Below are positions 50,012 through 59,897 of a DNA stretch of 64,000 nt, one piece after another; position 1 is the stretch's first letter; every line of letters starts with the position of its first letter. Made by a program: the position numbers and the translations under genes. A model generated the notes under the pieces. It was not told where the DNA came from and did no database searches. It was given only the letters and a program-made list of their open reading frames with translations. The DNA comes from Lentzea albidocapillata subsp. violacea (GTDB lineage: Bacteria; Actinomycetota; Actinomycetes; Mycobacteriales; Pseudonocardiaceae): assembly GCF_900100275.1 (NCBI RefSeq), contig NZ_FNET01000011.1, positions 1 through 64,000 on the forward strand, in the 5' to 3' direction.

Positions 50012-51079
50012 TCAATCCAGTCCCAAAGCGTGGGACACGTCCGCGACCAGGTCCCGAGTGTCCTCACAGCCGGCCGAGAAGCGCACCAGGCCTTCCGGCA
50101 CCGGGTCGCCGAACTGCGCACGCCGGTCGGCCGTCGAGTGCAGGCCGCCGAACGACGTCGCCGCCGACACCAGCTTCGAGCGTTCCAGGAACCGGTTCAC
50201 CGCTTCGACCGACTCGAGCTCGAACGTCAGCACGCCGTTGAAGCGCCGCATCTGCTGCGCCGCCACGAGGAACGCCGGGTCGTCCGACGCTCCCGGCCAC
50301 CGCAGGTTCACCACGCGGCCCTTCAGCAACGCGTGGATCGCGGCGGCGTTCTCCGCCTGCCGCGCGAGCCGCAGGTCCAGGGTTCCGAGGCCGCGCAACG
50401 CGAGCCACGTCTCGAACGGCCCGGGAATCGCGCCGTTCAACGTCCGCGCGTCACGGATCCGAGCCGCCAGCTCGCCGCTCGCCAGCGTCACGTGTCCGAA
50501 AAGGACATCGCTGTGCCCCGCGACCGCCTTGGTGTCCGAGGCGACCACGATGTCCGCGCCCAGCTCCAGCGGCCGCTGCCCGAGTGGTGTCGCGGTCGTG
50601 TTGTCCACGGCCAGCAACGCGCCCGCGGCGTGTGCCTGGTCCGCCAGCGCGGCGATGTCGCAGACGTCCAGACCGGGGTTCGACGGCGTCTCCAGCAGCA
50701 CCAGCCGCACGCCCTCGAACGACGGATACGGCCCGGCCGTGGGCACCTCGACCACGTTCACGTCCATTTCGGACACGAACTTCCTGGTCAGGAAGTAGCC
50801 GTCGGACGGGACGACCAGGGTGTCCCCGGTGGACAGAACCGTCCGCAGCAACGTCGAGATCGCCGCCATCCCGGACGGGAAGACGACGCACTCACCACCT
50901 TCGAGCGAGCCCAGCGCCGTTTCGAGAGCACGCCACGTCGGGTTGCCCGCGCGGCCGTAGTAGTCCTGGCCGCCCAGGTGGTACGCCGACGCGAACACCG
51001 GCTGCGCGCCGAACGGTTCGCCCGGCTCACCTGAAACCGCGTGCACGACCCGCGTGCCATCACCGAGTTCGGGGGTCAC
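50012..51079 (-). CDS. Cystathionine gamma-lyase-like PLP enzyme
   Basis: 355 residues of the Cys/Met-metabolism PLP family: [52 protein letters not shown], and the PLP-Lys in [20 protein letters not shown]-terminal [17 protein letters not shown]. Probable cystathionine gamma-lyase (cysteine from cystathionine); gamma-synthase or methionine gamma-lyase cannot be excluded. GTG 51079 overlaps the gpsA stop. With the downstream cysteine dioxygenase it suggests cysteine formation and breakdown. Confidence 0.9.
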   Translation of the reverse strand: MTPELGDGTRVVHAVSGEPGEPFGAQPVFASAYHLGGQDYYGRAGNPTWRALETALGSLEGGECVVFPSGMAAISTLLRTVLSTGDTLVVPSDGYFLTRKFVSEMDVNVVEVPTAGPYPSFEGVRLVLLETPSNPGLDVCDIAALADQAHAAGALLAVDNTTATPLGQRPLELGADIVVASDTKAVAGHSDVLFGHVTLASGELAARIRDARTLNGAIPGPFETWLALRGLGTLDLRLARQAENAAAIHALLKGRVVNLRWPGASDDPAFLVAAQQMRRFNGVLTFELESVEAVNRFLERSKLVSAATSFGGLHSTADRRAQFGDPVPEGLVRFSAGCEDTRDLVADVSHALGLD

Positions 51080-52086
51080 TGGCGCTCGTGCTTCCGGTTA
51101 CGGCCCAGCAGCGCGGCACCGAGGTCGCGCACGCTCAGCCCGTCGTGGCAGACCTGGTGGATGCCTTCGGTGATCGGCATGTCGACGCCGTGCGCGTGGG
51201 CGAGCTCACGGATCGACGAGCAGGACTTCACGCCCTCGGCGACCTGCCCGTGCGCGGCTTCCTGTGCCTGCGCGAGGGTCTCGCCACGCCCGAGCCGTTC
51301 GCCGAAGGACCTGTTGCGCGACAACGGCGACGCGCACGTCGCCACCAGGTCGCCCAGTCCGGCGAGGCCCGCGAACGTCAGCGGGTCCGCGCCCAGCGCC
51401 GCGCCCAGCCGTGCCGTCTCGGCCAGGCCGCGGGTGATGATCGACGCCATCGTGTTGTCGCCGTAGCCCATGCCCGCCGCCATGCCGCACGCCAGCGCGA
51501 TGACGTTCTTGCACGCCCCGCCCAGCTCGCAGCCGACCACGTCGGTGTTGGTGTACGGGCGGAAGTACGAGTTCGAGCACGCGTGCTGCAGGTCGACCGC
51601 CCGGTCGTGGTCCGTGCACGCGATGACGGTCGCGGTCGGCTGCTCGACGGCGATCTCCTTGGCCAGGTTCGGCCCGGACACCACGGCCACCTGCGACTCG
51701 TCGACGCAGGCGACCTCGCGGATCACCTCGCTCATCCGCTTCAGCGTGCCGAGCTCTACGCCCTTGGACAACGACACCAGCGTCGCGTCCGGCGGCAGCA
51801 GCTCCTTCCACCCCGACAGGTTCACCCGCAACGTCTGCGACGGCACGGCCAGCACCACCGCGTCCGCCCCGTCCAGCGCCTTCGCCGGGTCGGAGGTGGC
51901 CGTGAGGTTGGCCGGCAACGAGATGCCGGGCAGGTAGCCGGAGTTCACGCGGGTCTCGGTGACCTCGGCAGCGACCTCCTGACGCCGCGCCCACAGCACG
52001 ACCTCGGGACCGGAGTCCGCGATGACCTTCGCGAAGGCCGTGCCCCACGAACCGGAGCCGAGCACCGCAACTCGTTCGATCGCCAT
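51076..52086 (-). CDS. gpsA: Glycerol-3-phosphate dehydrogenase [NAD(P)+]
   Basis: 336 residues: Rossmann motif [65 protein letters not shown] (catalytic Lys) and [17 protein letters not shown]. Makes sn-glycerol-3-phosphate for phospholipids. Lies 5 bases after the plsC gene, forming a plsC-gpsA-cystathionine lyase operon. Confidence 0.96.
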   Translation of the reverse strand: MAIERVAVLGSGSWGTAFAKVIADSGPEVVLWARRQEVAAEVTETRVNSGYLPGISLPANLTATSDPAKALDGADAVVLAVPSQTLRVNLSGWKELLPPDATLVSLSKGVELGTLKRMSEVIREVACVDESQVAVVSGPNLAKEIAVEQPTATVIACTDHDRAVDLQHACSNSYFRPYTNTDVVGCELGGACKNVIALACGMAAGMGYGDNTMASIITRGLAETARLGAALGADPLTFAGLAGLGDLVATCASPLSRNRSFGERLGRGETLAQAQEAAHGQVAEGVKSCSSIRELAHAHGVDMPITEGIHQVCHDGLSVRDLGAALLGRNRKHERQ

Positions 52087-52091
52087 GGTGT

Positions 52092-52799
52092 TCAGGCCTT
52101 CCTCGGTCCGTAGAAGCCTTCGGGCGCCTGTTCCCCGCGCACCTCGGCCAGGTGTTCCTTGACCGCGCCCATCAGCAGGTCCGTGACCTCGCGCAGCAAC
52201 GGCAGCGTCTCCTCCTTGTCGCGGTACGCGGAGAGGTCGACCGGTTCACCGACGAAGTGCGTGATCGTCTTGCGCGGGAACGGCCGGAACTTCTTCTGGT
52301 AGTGGTTGTAGAGATCGAGCGTGCCCCAGCGGGCGACGGGGATGACCGGACCGTCGTGCTGCAGCGCCAGCCGGGCCACCCCGGTGCGCGAGTTCGCGGG
52401 CCAGCCGTCGGGGTCCCTGGTGATCGTGCCCTCCGGGTAGATCACCACGAGCTGACCGGTCTCCAGCGCGTTGTGCGCCTCGCGCAGGCTCTGCTGGGCG
52501 TCCGTGGTGCCCCGGTAGACGGGGATCTGCTTCGCACCCTTCAGGATGCTGCCCATGATCGGCACGTTCCACAGGCTGTGCTTCGCGAGGAAGTGCGGCA
52601 CGCGGTAGTTCTTGTGCACGAACATGGCGTCGTAGCACGGGTCGAGGTGCGAGATGTGGTTCATGACGAGCAGTGCGGCACCTTCGCGCGGGATGCGCTC
52701 CCCGTGCACCATCCGGTGCCTGCCCAGCACGAACGACATCGGGTAGACGATCGCCGCGGCGACCCCGACCCAGAAGCCGCCCTTCTCCCTTTTGGCCAC
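52092..52799 (-). CDS. plsC: 1-acyl-sn-glycerol-3-phosphate acyltransferase (PlsC)
   Basis: 235 residues with hydrophobic N-terminus ([18 protein letters not shown]) and PlsC blocks: catalytic [10 protein letters not shown] (H-x4-D), [29 protein letters not shown] and PVIPVARWG. Being directly upstream of gpsA it is the more likely housekeeping phosphatidate-synthesis enzyme of the two in the window. GTG 52799. Confidence 0.93.
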   Translation of the reverse strand: MAKREKGGFWVGVAAAIVYPMSFVLGRHRMVHGERIPREGAALLVMNHISHLDPCYDAMFVHKNYRVPHFLAKHSLWNVPIMGSILKGAKQIPVYRGTTDAQQSLREAHNALETGQLVVIYPEGTITRDPDGWPANSRTGVARLALQHDGPVIPVARWGTLDLYNHYQKKFRPFPRKTITHFVGEPVDLSAYRDKEETLPLLREVTDLLMGAVKEHLAEVRGEQAPEGFYGPRKA

Positions 52800-52854
52800 G
52801 AGGCCTCTCCTAACCTGCTAGATCTGCGCCCGAGAGCACAGTAGTCCGCGAATC

Positions 52855-53493
52855 GTGGACTATGGCCAGGTGCGGGATGAAGTTGACCTCGTGGTTCCGG
52901 TGAAGACGCTGGACCGGGCCAAGACCAGGCTGACCAGCGCGACCGGCGGAGATCCGGTGTCACACGCGGCGCTGGCGCTCGCGCTCGCCCTCGACACGGT
53001 GAGCGCGGCCGTGGCCACTCCCGGTGTCCGGCGCGTGGTCACCATCACATCGGACCCGGCGGTCGCCGCCGAAATGGCCGCACTGGGTGTCGAGTCGCTG
53101 CCGGAGCCGCCGCAGCCGGGCCTCAACCAGGCGTTGCTCCACGGCGCGCGCACGCTCCGGTCGTCCCGAATCGGCGCGCTCCAGGCCGACCTGCCGGCGC
53201 TCAGGCCCGACGAACTCCAGGCCGCGCTCGAAGCCTCGACCGGACGCCGCGCGTTCGTCCCCGACCGCCAGGGCACCGGCACGACGCTGCTTCTCGCCGC
53301 GCCCGGCGGGGAACTCGACCCGCGGTTCGGCGTCGGGTCGGCCGGACTCCACCGGCTTTCCGGTGCGGTCGCGCTGATCGGGGCGTGGCCGTCGTTGCGC
53401 TGTGACGTGGACACGGAAGAAGACCTGCGGCTCGCGCTCGCGCTGGGTCTCGGCACGCGCACCGCGAACGCCTTGCCCGCCAGGACAACCTGA
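52855..53493 (+). CDS. cofC: Phospholactate/PEP guanylyltransferase (CofC/FbiD)
   Basis: Coenzyme F420 biosynthesis: activates 2-phospholactate, or PEP in mycobacteria, with GTP. 212 residues of nucleotidyltransferase fold: VDLVVPVKTLDRAKTRL, the LQADLPAL metal site, FVPDRQGTGTTLLLAAPG, RFGVGSAGLHRL and CDVDTEEDLRLAL. Gene order gpsA-plsC-cofC matches Rv2982c-Rv2983. GTG 52855 chosen; an internal GTG at 52870 is possible. Divergent from plsC. Confidence 0.9.
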   Translation: MDYGQVRDEVDLVVPVKTLDRAKTRLTSATGGDPVSHAALALALALDTVSAAVATPGVRRVVTITSDPAVAAEMAALGVESLPEPPQPGLNQALLHGARTLRSSRIGALQADLPALRPDELQAALEASTGRRAFVPDRQGTGTTLLLAAPGGELDPRFGVGSAGLHRLSGAVALIGAWPSLRCDVDTEEDLRLALALGLGTRTANALPARTT

Positions 53494-53546
53494 ACACTCG
53501 CCACACGTCTTCCGGGTCACTGGGGTGATCACGATTTGGGAGACTG

Positions 53547-54521
53547 ATGCGAGCGCTCATCGCGCTGGCGGGTGTCACGGCCGTCGCGGGCTGTGTGGCC
53601 GCCTATCCGATCGACCGGCCGTCCGACTACACGGCGGAGAGCAGGCTCAGCACCTGCCGGGTGGACCTGCCCCAGAGCTGGAAGGACCTCCTGTCGCGCG
53701 ACCGGACGGAGGCGGGCCCGCACGAGAAGGTCATCGTCGTCGCGGCGAACGAGGACGCCGGCACGACACTCGTGAAGACCACGCGCAACAGGACGACCGA
53801 GCTCGTGCTGCACGACCACGGCAAGCGCCAGCAGGTGATGGCGGTGCAGAACGACGGGCAGCTCTTCGGTGTCGAGTTCGACGGCCGCTGGGTGACGTTC
53901 TCCACGACACCGAACCCGGCCGACCACACCACCACGACCTACGCGTGGGACTCGCGCGACGACGGCGCACCCGTGCGGATCGGCGACGACGGTGCCGTGG
54001 TGCACAACGGCAAAGCCGCCTGGTCCGACAGTGCGGGCGTACACCTCTACGACCTGGCGAAGAAGAAGGACAGGGTCGTCGGCCCCGGCACGAAGCCGGC
54101 TTTCCTCGGTGACGCGGTCATCTGGCTGCAGGACGGGAAGTTCCGCGCCGAGGGAGCGTTGCCCGAGCAGCTGCAGAACGCCGAACCCGGTGACAGCGTG
54201 GCATCCGACGGCCGCACGGTGGTGTGGACGCGGGACGAGAAGCTGATCGGCTGGCGCGAGGGCTGGGCGCAACCGCGCGAGCTGGCCGGGATCAGGCCGG
54301 CGCCGAGAACGGAAGGCATTGTGTTCCCGCGGGTGAGCGGCGACTTCGTGTCGTGGCAGTCGGAGTCGTCGTACGTCACGGACATCCGCAGCGGCGCGAC
54401 CCTGCACACGACCGAAGGCGGGTACTGGCTCGAAGTCCACGGCGGAGCGCTCACACGACAAGGCTGGCGCGTCGCGGCCGCCGCTCCGCTGGCGAAGCTC
54501 TCACCGCTCTCCCGCTGCTGA
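53547..54521 (+). CDS. Putative lipoprotein with beta-propeller-like repeats
   Basis: 324 residues. Signal peptide with lipobox VAGC (Cys about 16). The body alternates short strands and Gly/Asp turns (VAANEDAGTTLVKTT, DSRDDGAPVRIGDDGAVVHNGKAAW, DGKFRAEG, DGRTVVWTRDEKLIGWREG), like TolB-type propellers, with no catalytic motif. Function unknown. ATG 53547 with GGGAGA. The next gene is a separate unit 159 bases later. Confidence 0.75.
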   Translation: MRALIALAGVTAVAGCVAAYPIDRPSDYTAESRLSTCRVDLPQSWKDLLSRDRTEAGPHEKVIVVAANEDAGTTLVKTTRNRTTELVLHDHGKRQQVMAVQNDGQLFGVEFDGRWVTFSTTPNPADHTTTTYAWDSRDDGAPVRIGDDGAVVHNGKAAWSDSAGVHLYDLAKKKDRVVGPGTKPAFLGDAVIWLQDGKFRAEGALPEQLQNAEPGDSVASDGRTVVWTRDEKLIGWREGWAQPRELAGIRPAPRTEGIVFPRVSGDFVSWQSESSYVTDIRSGATLHTTEGGYWLEVHGGALTRQGWRVAAAAPLAKLSPLSRC

Positions 54522-54534
54522 CCGGGGAAACCTC

Positions 54535-54581
54535 TTGAGTTCGTGACGAACAACACGAAAATGTTGGTTCGGGCAACTCAA
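54535..54581. repeat. Imperfect palindrome upstream of the acyltransferase gene
   Basis: TTGAGTT...CGAACAACA and TGTTGGTTCG...AACTCAA are inverse complements with one bulge and an unpaired inner patch, around CGAAAA. It follows the lipoprotein stop by 13 bases, so it may be a terminator or an operator for the acyltransferase promoter. Confidence 0.5.
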
Positions 54582-54680
54582 CGGGGAACCCCGGCACCTT
54601 TACATCCGTATCCCCCTGTGCCGACGACGCTTCCCCCGGTGTCGTCATCCCCCGACGCGTTGCCCTGAGGTGTTTCCTGC

Positions 54681-55850
54681 ATGAGTTCACTGACGCACGC
54701 CGACTACCTGGCGTTGCGCCGCTTTCCCGCTCTGGACGGCCTGCGTGCCATTGCCGCGGTGCTGGTCGTCTTCTTCCACTACGGCGGACCGGATCGGCTC
54801 CAGGGCTGGGCCGGGGTCCAGATGTTCTTCGTCCTCAGCGGATTCCTGATCACCACGCTGATGCTGCGCGAGGAACAGCGGACCGGCCGGATCTCGCTCG
54901 GTGAGTTCTACCTGCGGCGCGGTTTCCGGATTCTCCCCGTCTACTTCGTGCTCCTGCTCGTGACTGTCGTGGCGTCCGCGCTGGCGGGCACGTTCCTGAG
55001 CAACGGCATCGGCTCCGCGCTGCCGTACTTCCTCTCGTTCACCAACGAGTTCGCCGGCGCCAGCCCGTACGGGCAGTCGTGGTCGCTGGGCATCGAGCAG
55101 AAGTTCTACCTGGTCTGGCCACTGGTCGCGATCGCGCTGGGCACAGTCGTGCTGCGCCGCCGCGCCGGTGCCGCCGCCCTCGGCATGCTGCTCGCGCTCG
55201 TGGTCGTGAACTTCACCGCGTCGCACAGCAACCCCGGCTGGCCGTTGCACTACTTCTCGATCCTGACGGGTGTGCTGCTCGCGATCGCTCTGCACAGCCC
55301 GCGCGGATTCGCCGTGCTGCGCCCGCTCACGAACCGCGTCGCGCAGGTCATCGTCGCGATCGGATTCGTCGCGGTGCACCTGAGCGTGAAGCCGATCGCC
55401 GGATTCCTCGACGGCATCAACGGAATCCCTGGTCACGTGCTGGTCATTCCGGTGTACGCGCTCGCGACGGCCGTCCTGCTGACCGCGATGATCGCGCCCG
55501 GACCGGCCACGACGTTCCTGTCCGTGAAGCCGATGCAGTTCGTCGGCGAGCGCTCGTACTCGCTCTACCTGGTGCAGACGATCGCCGCGACCGTCATCGC
55601 GTTCTTCTGGCCCGCTCTGTCCGGTCTCGGGCAGGCCGTCGTGGTCACGGCACTGGGTCTGGCGCTGGCGAGTGTTCTCTACCTGACCGTGGAGATCCCG
55701 ATGATCAACCTCGGCCGGCGCGTGATCACCCGCCAGCGCGCGAAGGCCGCTGTCACGGCCGGGGTGTCTCAGCAGGGTGCGCCGCAGGCTCCCGCACCGC
55801 AGTCCGCCGAGTCGTCGCGGTTGGCGACCATCGGGCAGGCCCAGCCGTAG
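54681..55850 (+). CDS. Acyltransferase 3 family membrane protein (OafA/YrhL-like)
   Basis: 389 residues with about 10 membrane helices. Family landmarks: FPALDGLRAIAAVLVVFFHYGG (catalytic His), GVQMFFVLSGFLITTLMLREE and SWSLGIEQKFYLVWPL. Transfers O-acyl groups to surface polysaccharides, lipids or secondary metabolites; target unknown. ATG 54681 after GAGGTG. The last 82 bases overlap the convergent LVIVD gene. Confidence 0.92.
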   Translation: MSSLTHADYLALRRFPALDGLRAIAAVLVVFFHYGGPDRLQGWAGVQMFFVLSGFLITTLMLREEQRTGRISLGEFYLRRGFRILPVYFVLLLVTVVASALAGTFLSNGIGSALPYFLSFTNEFAGASPYGQSWSLGIEQKFYLVWPLVAIALGTVVLRRRAGAAALGMLLALVVVNFTASHSNPGWPLHYFSILTGVLLAIALHSPRGFAVLRPLTNRVAQVIVAIGFVAVHLSVKPIAGFLDGINGIPGHVLVIPVYALATAVLLTAMIAPGPATTFLSVKPMQFVGERSYSLYLVQTIAATVIAFFWPALSGLGQAVVVTALGLALASVLYLTVEIPMINLGRRVITRQRAKAAVTAGVSQQGAPQAPAPQSAESSRLATIGQAQP

Positions 55851-57304
55851 AACGGGTTCGGGGCGAGCGGCACGGGTTCCCTGTCGCTCTCCCTGGCCAG
55901 TTCCCTGGCGTGGTGCGCGGTCAGCGTCACGGGAGTGCCGCTCGCCTGCGCCTCGTAAGCGCCCTTCTCCAGCTGCAGGATCTCGACGCCGCGCGAGATG
56001 TCCGCCACGAACACGGTGCCGCGGTGCCAGTACGGCGCCCAGGACGTCGCGGTGTCCGGCCGCCAGTACCCGATCTGGATCGGCCTGGCGGGGTTGGAGA
56101 TGTCCAGGAACCGGGTGCCCTGGTTGTACCAGGAGTAGGCCACGATCCTCTTCTGCACGTCGAAGTAGTGCGCGGAGCACGTGACGTTGCCGGGGATCGT
56201 GCCCTCCTGGTCGTCCGGGCTCCAGATGCCGACGGTCCTCATCTCCTTGGGCGTCTCGGCCCAGCCCTCACCGTTGTGCGTGCCCTGCAGCGAGGAGATG
56301 ACGAACCGGCCCTCGGTCTTGCAGGTGGGCGAGCCGAACGCCTCCTCGGTGTGCAGCAGCAGTGAGCCCGGCGGGTTCTCACGCGTGGGCAACGGGCCGT
56401 CGAGGAGCGTGCGGCCGATCGGGCGGAACGAGTTGTGCGTGAACGAGGTCGGCATGTCCGCCTTCGGCACGGCGCCGCCCGCGTACGGAACGGGATCCCA
56501 CGCCTTCGCCTCGCGGTACCTGCCGGTCAACGGGTCTCGGTGCCAGCCCTTCGTGTGGTAACCGCGGGTGCCGTCGTCGCCCGCCACCCACGCGATGCCC
56601 TGGGCGTCGACCTGGACGTCGTGCGTGATCTTCCCCTCGCCCGCCTTGCCGCGGACGTCGACGGAGACCGGAAGTTCTTTCGGGGTCTTCGGATCGCGGA
56701 TGTCCGTGACGAAGATCCGGCCGGTCTTGGCGTCCGACCGGTCGAGTCCTGCCGTCCAGAGGAACTGGCAGTCGTTGATGCAGGTGCTGGTGTGACCGGT
56801 GTTCTGCCGGTGAAAGCTGAGGATTCTGAGGTCGGCGGGGTCCACAGCGGACACGATGTAGTTGCCCGTCGGGCGGTCGCCGGGCAGCGCGCGGCCGAAC
56901 GAGTTGACCTCACGCGCCAGGAACGCGAGCTTGCGCTTGGGGTCGACGTTGATGTCCTCGTTCTCCCAGAAGCGCTTCGTCGGGTCGTCGCCCGGCAGTG
57001 CCATCTCCTCTTTCGTGAGGTGGTCGAGGAGTTTGGGCCTGTCCAGGTCGGTGACGTCGAACGTCTTGAGCCCGGTCTCCATGCTCACGAAAGCCACGTC
57101 GCGCTTGCCGTACTGGGCGAACGCGATCGAGATGGCCCGTTCGGTACCGGGAAGTGAGGCTTTGAGGCGGACGTTCTTGGCCGCCGCCTGCAGTCGTGGT
57201 TTGTCCACCTTCGGCGTCCTGGGTTCGGCGGAAGCCGCCGAAGCCAGGCCTGCCGTGGTGAAGGCCAACAGGGTCGCCGCGGTGATCGTGGCAATAACCT
57301 TCAT
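55769..57304 (-). CDS. Secreted LVIVD-repeat (beta-propeller) protein
   Basis: 511 residues. Signal peptide (KVIATITAATLLAFTTAGLASAASA) then LVIVD-type repeats: VAFVSMETGLKTFDVTDLDRPKLLD, GRIFVTDIRDPKTPKELP, GTRFLDISNPARPIQIGYW and GTVFVADISRGVEILQLE. Such proteins are extracellular propellers of unknown role. Cys pairs (CINDC; C-terminal CGAGACGAPC) suggest disulfides. ATG 57304. The C-terminal Cys-rich tail is encoded in the overlap with the acyltransferase gene. Confidence 0.88.
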   Translation of the reverse strand: MKVIATITAATLLAFTTAGLASAASAEPRTPKVDKPRLQAAAKNVRLKASLPGTERAISIAFAQYGKRDVAFVSMETGLKTFDVTDLDRPKLLDHLTKEEMALPGDDPTKRFWENEDINVDPKRKLAFLAREVNSFGRALPGDRPTGNYIVSAVDPADLRILSFHRQNTGHTSTCINDCQFLWTAGLDRSDAKTGRIFVTDIRDPKTPKELPVSVDVRGKAGEGKITHDVQVDAQGIAWVAGDDGTRGYHTKGWHRDPLTGRYREAKAWDPVPYAGGAVPKADMPTSFTHNSFRPIGRTLLDGPLPTRENPPGSLLLHTEEAFGSPTCKTEGRFVISSLQGTHNGEGWAETPKEMRTVGIWSPDDQEGTIPGNVTCSAHYFDVQKRIVAYSWYNQGTRFLDISNPARPIQIGYWRPDTATSWAPYWHRGTVFVADISRGVEILQLEKGAYEAQASGTPVTLTAHHARELARESDREPVPLAPNPFYGWACPMVANRDDSADCGAGACGAPC

Positions 57305-57366
57305 GGATCGACCCTGGCAGCGCGCCGAACGAGTCGTGTAGCTACGAACGTCTAGGCTTCGCGTCC

Positions 57367-57558
57367 GTGCAGGCGACCGTGTCTACTTTTAACAGTGACG
57401 GCTCTGCCGTCGTCCTGCGAGATGACGGCGTTCTCGTCGACGTGAGTACCGAAGCCGTCACGGCGGGTGGCTGGCGGATGCTGCGTCCGGGGCAACGGGT
57501 GACCCTCGAACGTAGCCCCGATGGGACCGTCACCGCTCTTCGCATGCCTGTTCTGTGA
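57367..57558 (+). CDS. Small cold-shock-domain-like protein
   Basis: 63 residues: QATVSTFNSDGSAVVLRDDGVLVDVSTEAV... RPGQRVTLERSPDGTVTALRMPVL fits a five-stranded OB barrel of the cold-shock type, but without the usual RNP1/RNP2 aromatics, so nucleic-acid binding is unsure. GTG 57367 with TAGGCT, a possible -10 box, 10 bases upstream: perhaps leaderless. It is the gene before ppk1, a position I recall as conserved in related genera. Confidence 0.75.
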   Translation: MQATVSTFNSDGSAVVLRDDGVLVDVSTEAVTAGGWRMLRPGQRVTLERSPDGTVTALRMPVL

Positions 57559-57617
57559 CGAGGAGTTCACCAGACGGACGTTCTGGTTAGGGGCGCTCAC
57601 GGCGATAGTGCGCCACA

Positions 57618-59897
57618 ATGCGTGACGTGAGCAAGGACGACAACGACGGTAAGGCGACACCCTCCCGACGCCGCACCCCGCGTGCGAAAGTGGAAGCGGC
57701 GACCCCGCGCAAGCAGCCTCGTGCGGCGACCCGGCGAGTTTCGACGACTCGGGCGAAGGTCGAACGCGGTCCCACGGCCGCCGCCCCGTTGCGTGGCGTG
57801 CCTTCCGCACCGCCCGCGGTGACGTCCAGCGCGGTGCCGACCGACCTCCCGGACGACCGGTACTTCAACCGTGAACTGTCCTGGTTGGACTTCAACGCCC
57901 GCGTGCTCGCACTGGCCGAGGACTCCTCGCAGCCGTTGCTGGAGCGCGCGAAGTTCCTCGCGATCTTCGCCTCGAACCTGGACGAGTTCTACATGGTCCG
58001 GGTCGCGGGCCTGAAGCGGCGCGCGGAGACCGGTCTTTCGGTGCGCAGCGCGGACGGGCTCACGCCGCAGGAACAGCTCGTGTCCATCTCCAAGCGCACG
58101 CAGGAACTCGTGGAGCAGCACGCCCGCGCGTTCCTCGACCACATCCGGCCGGGCCTGGAAGAGCACCGGATCAGCATCGTGACGTGGGGCGACCTCACGG
58201 ACTACGACCGGTTGAGGCTCTCCAACTACTTCAGCGCCCAGGTGTTCCCGGTCCTGACGCCGCTCGCGGTCGACCCGGCGCACCCGTTCCCCTACATCTC
58301 GGGGCTGTCGCTGAACCTCGCCGTGACCGTGCGCGATCCCGAGGGCGGCGGCGAGCGGTTCGCCCGCGTGAAGGTGCCGGACAACGTGCCGCGCCTCGTC
58401 CGGGTGGAAGGGGACCGGTCGTCCTCTTCCGCGACCTTCCTGCCGCTGGAGGAGCTCATCGCCGCGCACCTGGGCGAGCTGTTCACCGGCATGGAGGTCA
58501 TCGAGTGCCACGCGTTCCGGGTGACGCGCAACGCGGACCTCGAGGTCGAGGAGGACCGCGACGAGGACCTGTTGCAGGCGCTGGAACGCGAGCTCGCTCG
58601 GCGCCGGTTCGGTCCGCCGGTGCGCCTGGAGGTGGCCGACGACATGACCGAGCACATGCTCGAACTGTTGTTGCGGGAGATGGAGGTCGACCCGCACGAC
58701 GTCGTGACCGTGCCCGGCCTGCTCGACCTGTCGTGCCTGTGGCTGCTCTACGGCATCGACCGCAAGACGTTGAAGGACCCGGCGTTCGTGCCGGCGACGC
58801 ACCCGGCGTTCGGTGAGCGCGAGACGCCGAAGAGCGTTTTCGCGACGCTGCGCGAGGGTGACGTCCTCGTGCACCACCCGTACGACTCGTTCTCCACGTC
58901 CGTGCAGCGCTTCATCGAGCAGGCCGCGGCCGACCCGCACGTGCTCGCCATCAAGCAGACGCTGTACCGCACCTCCGGCGACTCCCCCATCGTGGACGCG
59001 CTGATCGACGCGGCCGAGGCGGGCAAGCAGGTCGTGGCGCTGGTGGAGCTGAAGGCCCGGTTCGACGAGCAGGCGAACATCAAGTGGGCACGGGCGCTGG
59101 AAAAGGCGGGCGTGCACGTCGTCTACGGCCTGGTGGGCCTGAAGACGCACTGCAAGACGTCGCTCGTGGTGCGCCAGGAAGGCTCGACGATCCGCCGCTA
59201 CTGCCACATCGGCACCGGCAACTACAACCCGAAGACCGCGCGGCTGTACGAGGACGTCGGCATCCTGACCGCGGAGCCGACGATCGGCGCGGACCTCACC
59301 GACCTCTTCAACGTGCTGACCGGCTACGCGCGCCAGGACGAGTACCGCTCGCTGCTCGTCGCGCCCTACGGCGTCCGCAAGGGCATCGTCGACCGGATCA
59401 ACCTGGAGATCGAACGCGCGCAGGCCGGTGAGCCCTCGGGCGTGCGCATCAAGGTGAACTCGCTCGTGGACGAGCAGGTCATCGACGCGCTGTACCGGGC
59501 GTCGCAGGCCGGCGTGCCCGTCGACGTGGTGGTACGCGGCATCTGCGGCCTGAAGCCGGGCATCAAGGGGCTGTCGGAGAACATCCGGGTGCGGTCGATC
59601 CTGGGCCGGTTCCTGGAGCACTCGCGGGTCTTCCACTTCGTCGCCTGCGACGAGTACTGGATCGGCAGCGCGGACATGATGCACCGCAACCTGGACCGCC
59701 GCGTCGAGGTGGCCCTGCGCGTCGCCGACCCGCGCCTGACCAAGCAGCTGGGCGACATGTTCGAGTCCGCGCTCGATCCCCACACGCGCTGCTGGGTTCT
59801 GTGCCCTGACGGAGAATGGGAGGCCTCGCCTTCGGACGGCACGTCCGTGCGGGACCACCAGATGGAACTGCTGCACAGGCACGGAGCTCTTGGGTGA
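57618..59897 (+). CDS. ppk1: Polyphosphate kinase 1
   Basis: Synthesises polyphosphate from ATP. 759 residues with a basic, disordered N-terminal tail (about 1-75), then the PPK N-domain ([19 protein letters not shown]), head domain, and two PLD-like catalytic domains with [39 protein letters not shown] (phospho-acceptor His about 511), [17 protein letters not shown] and [11 protein letters not shown] (second His about 668). GTGA overlap with the NUDIX gene implies coupling, as for ppk1-mutT1 in mycobacteria. Confidence 0.97.
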   Translation: MRDVSKDDNDGKATPSRRRTPRAKVEAATPRKQPRAATRRVSTTRAKVERGPTAAAPLRGVPSAPPAVTSSAVPTDLPDDRYFNRELSWLDFNARVLALAEDSSQPLLERAKFLAIFASNLDEFYMVRVAGLKRRAETGLSVRSADGLTPQEQLVSISKRTQELVEQHARAFLDHIRPGLEEHRISIVTWGDLTDYDRLRLSNYFSAQVFPVLTPLAVDPAHPFPYISGLSLNLAVTVRDPEGGGERFARVKVPDNVPRLVRVEGDRSSSSATFLPLEELIAAHLGELFTGMEVIECHAFRVTRNADLEVEEDRDEDLLQALERELARRRFGPPVRLEVADDMTEHMLELLLREMEVDPHDVVTVPGLLDLSCLWLLYGIDRKTLKDPAFVPATHPAFGERETPKSVFATLREGDVLVHHPYDSFSTSVQRFIEQAAADPHVLAIKQTLYRTSGDSPIVDALIDAAEAGKQVVALVELKARFDEQANIKWARALEKAGVHVVYGLVGLKTHCKTSLVVRQEGSTIRRYCHIGTGNYNPKTARLYEDVGILTAEPTIGADLTDLFNVLTGYARQDEYRSLLVAPYGVRKGIVDRINLEIERAQAGEPSGVRIKVNSLVDEQVIDALYRASQAGVPVDVVVRGICGLKPGIKGLSENIRVRSILGRFLEHSRVFHFVACDEYWIGSADMMHRNLDRRVEVALRVADPRLTKQLGDMFESALDPHTRCWVLCPDGEWEASPSDGTSVRDHQMELLHRHGALG

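Noticed and set aside
57597..59882. 761-codon minus-strand frame opposite ppk1
   Set aside because: Shadow of ppk1; no motif.
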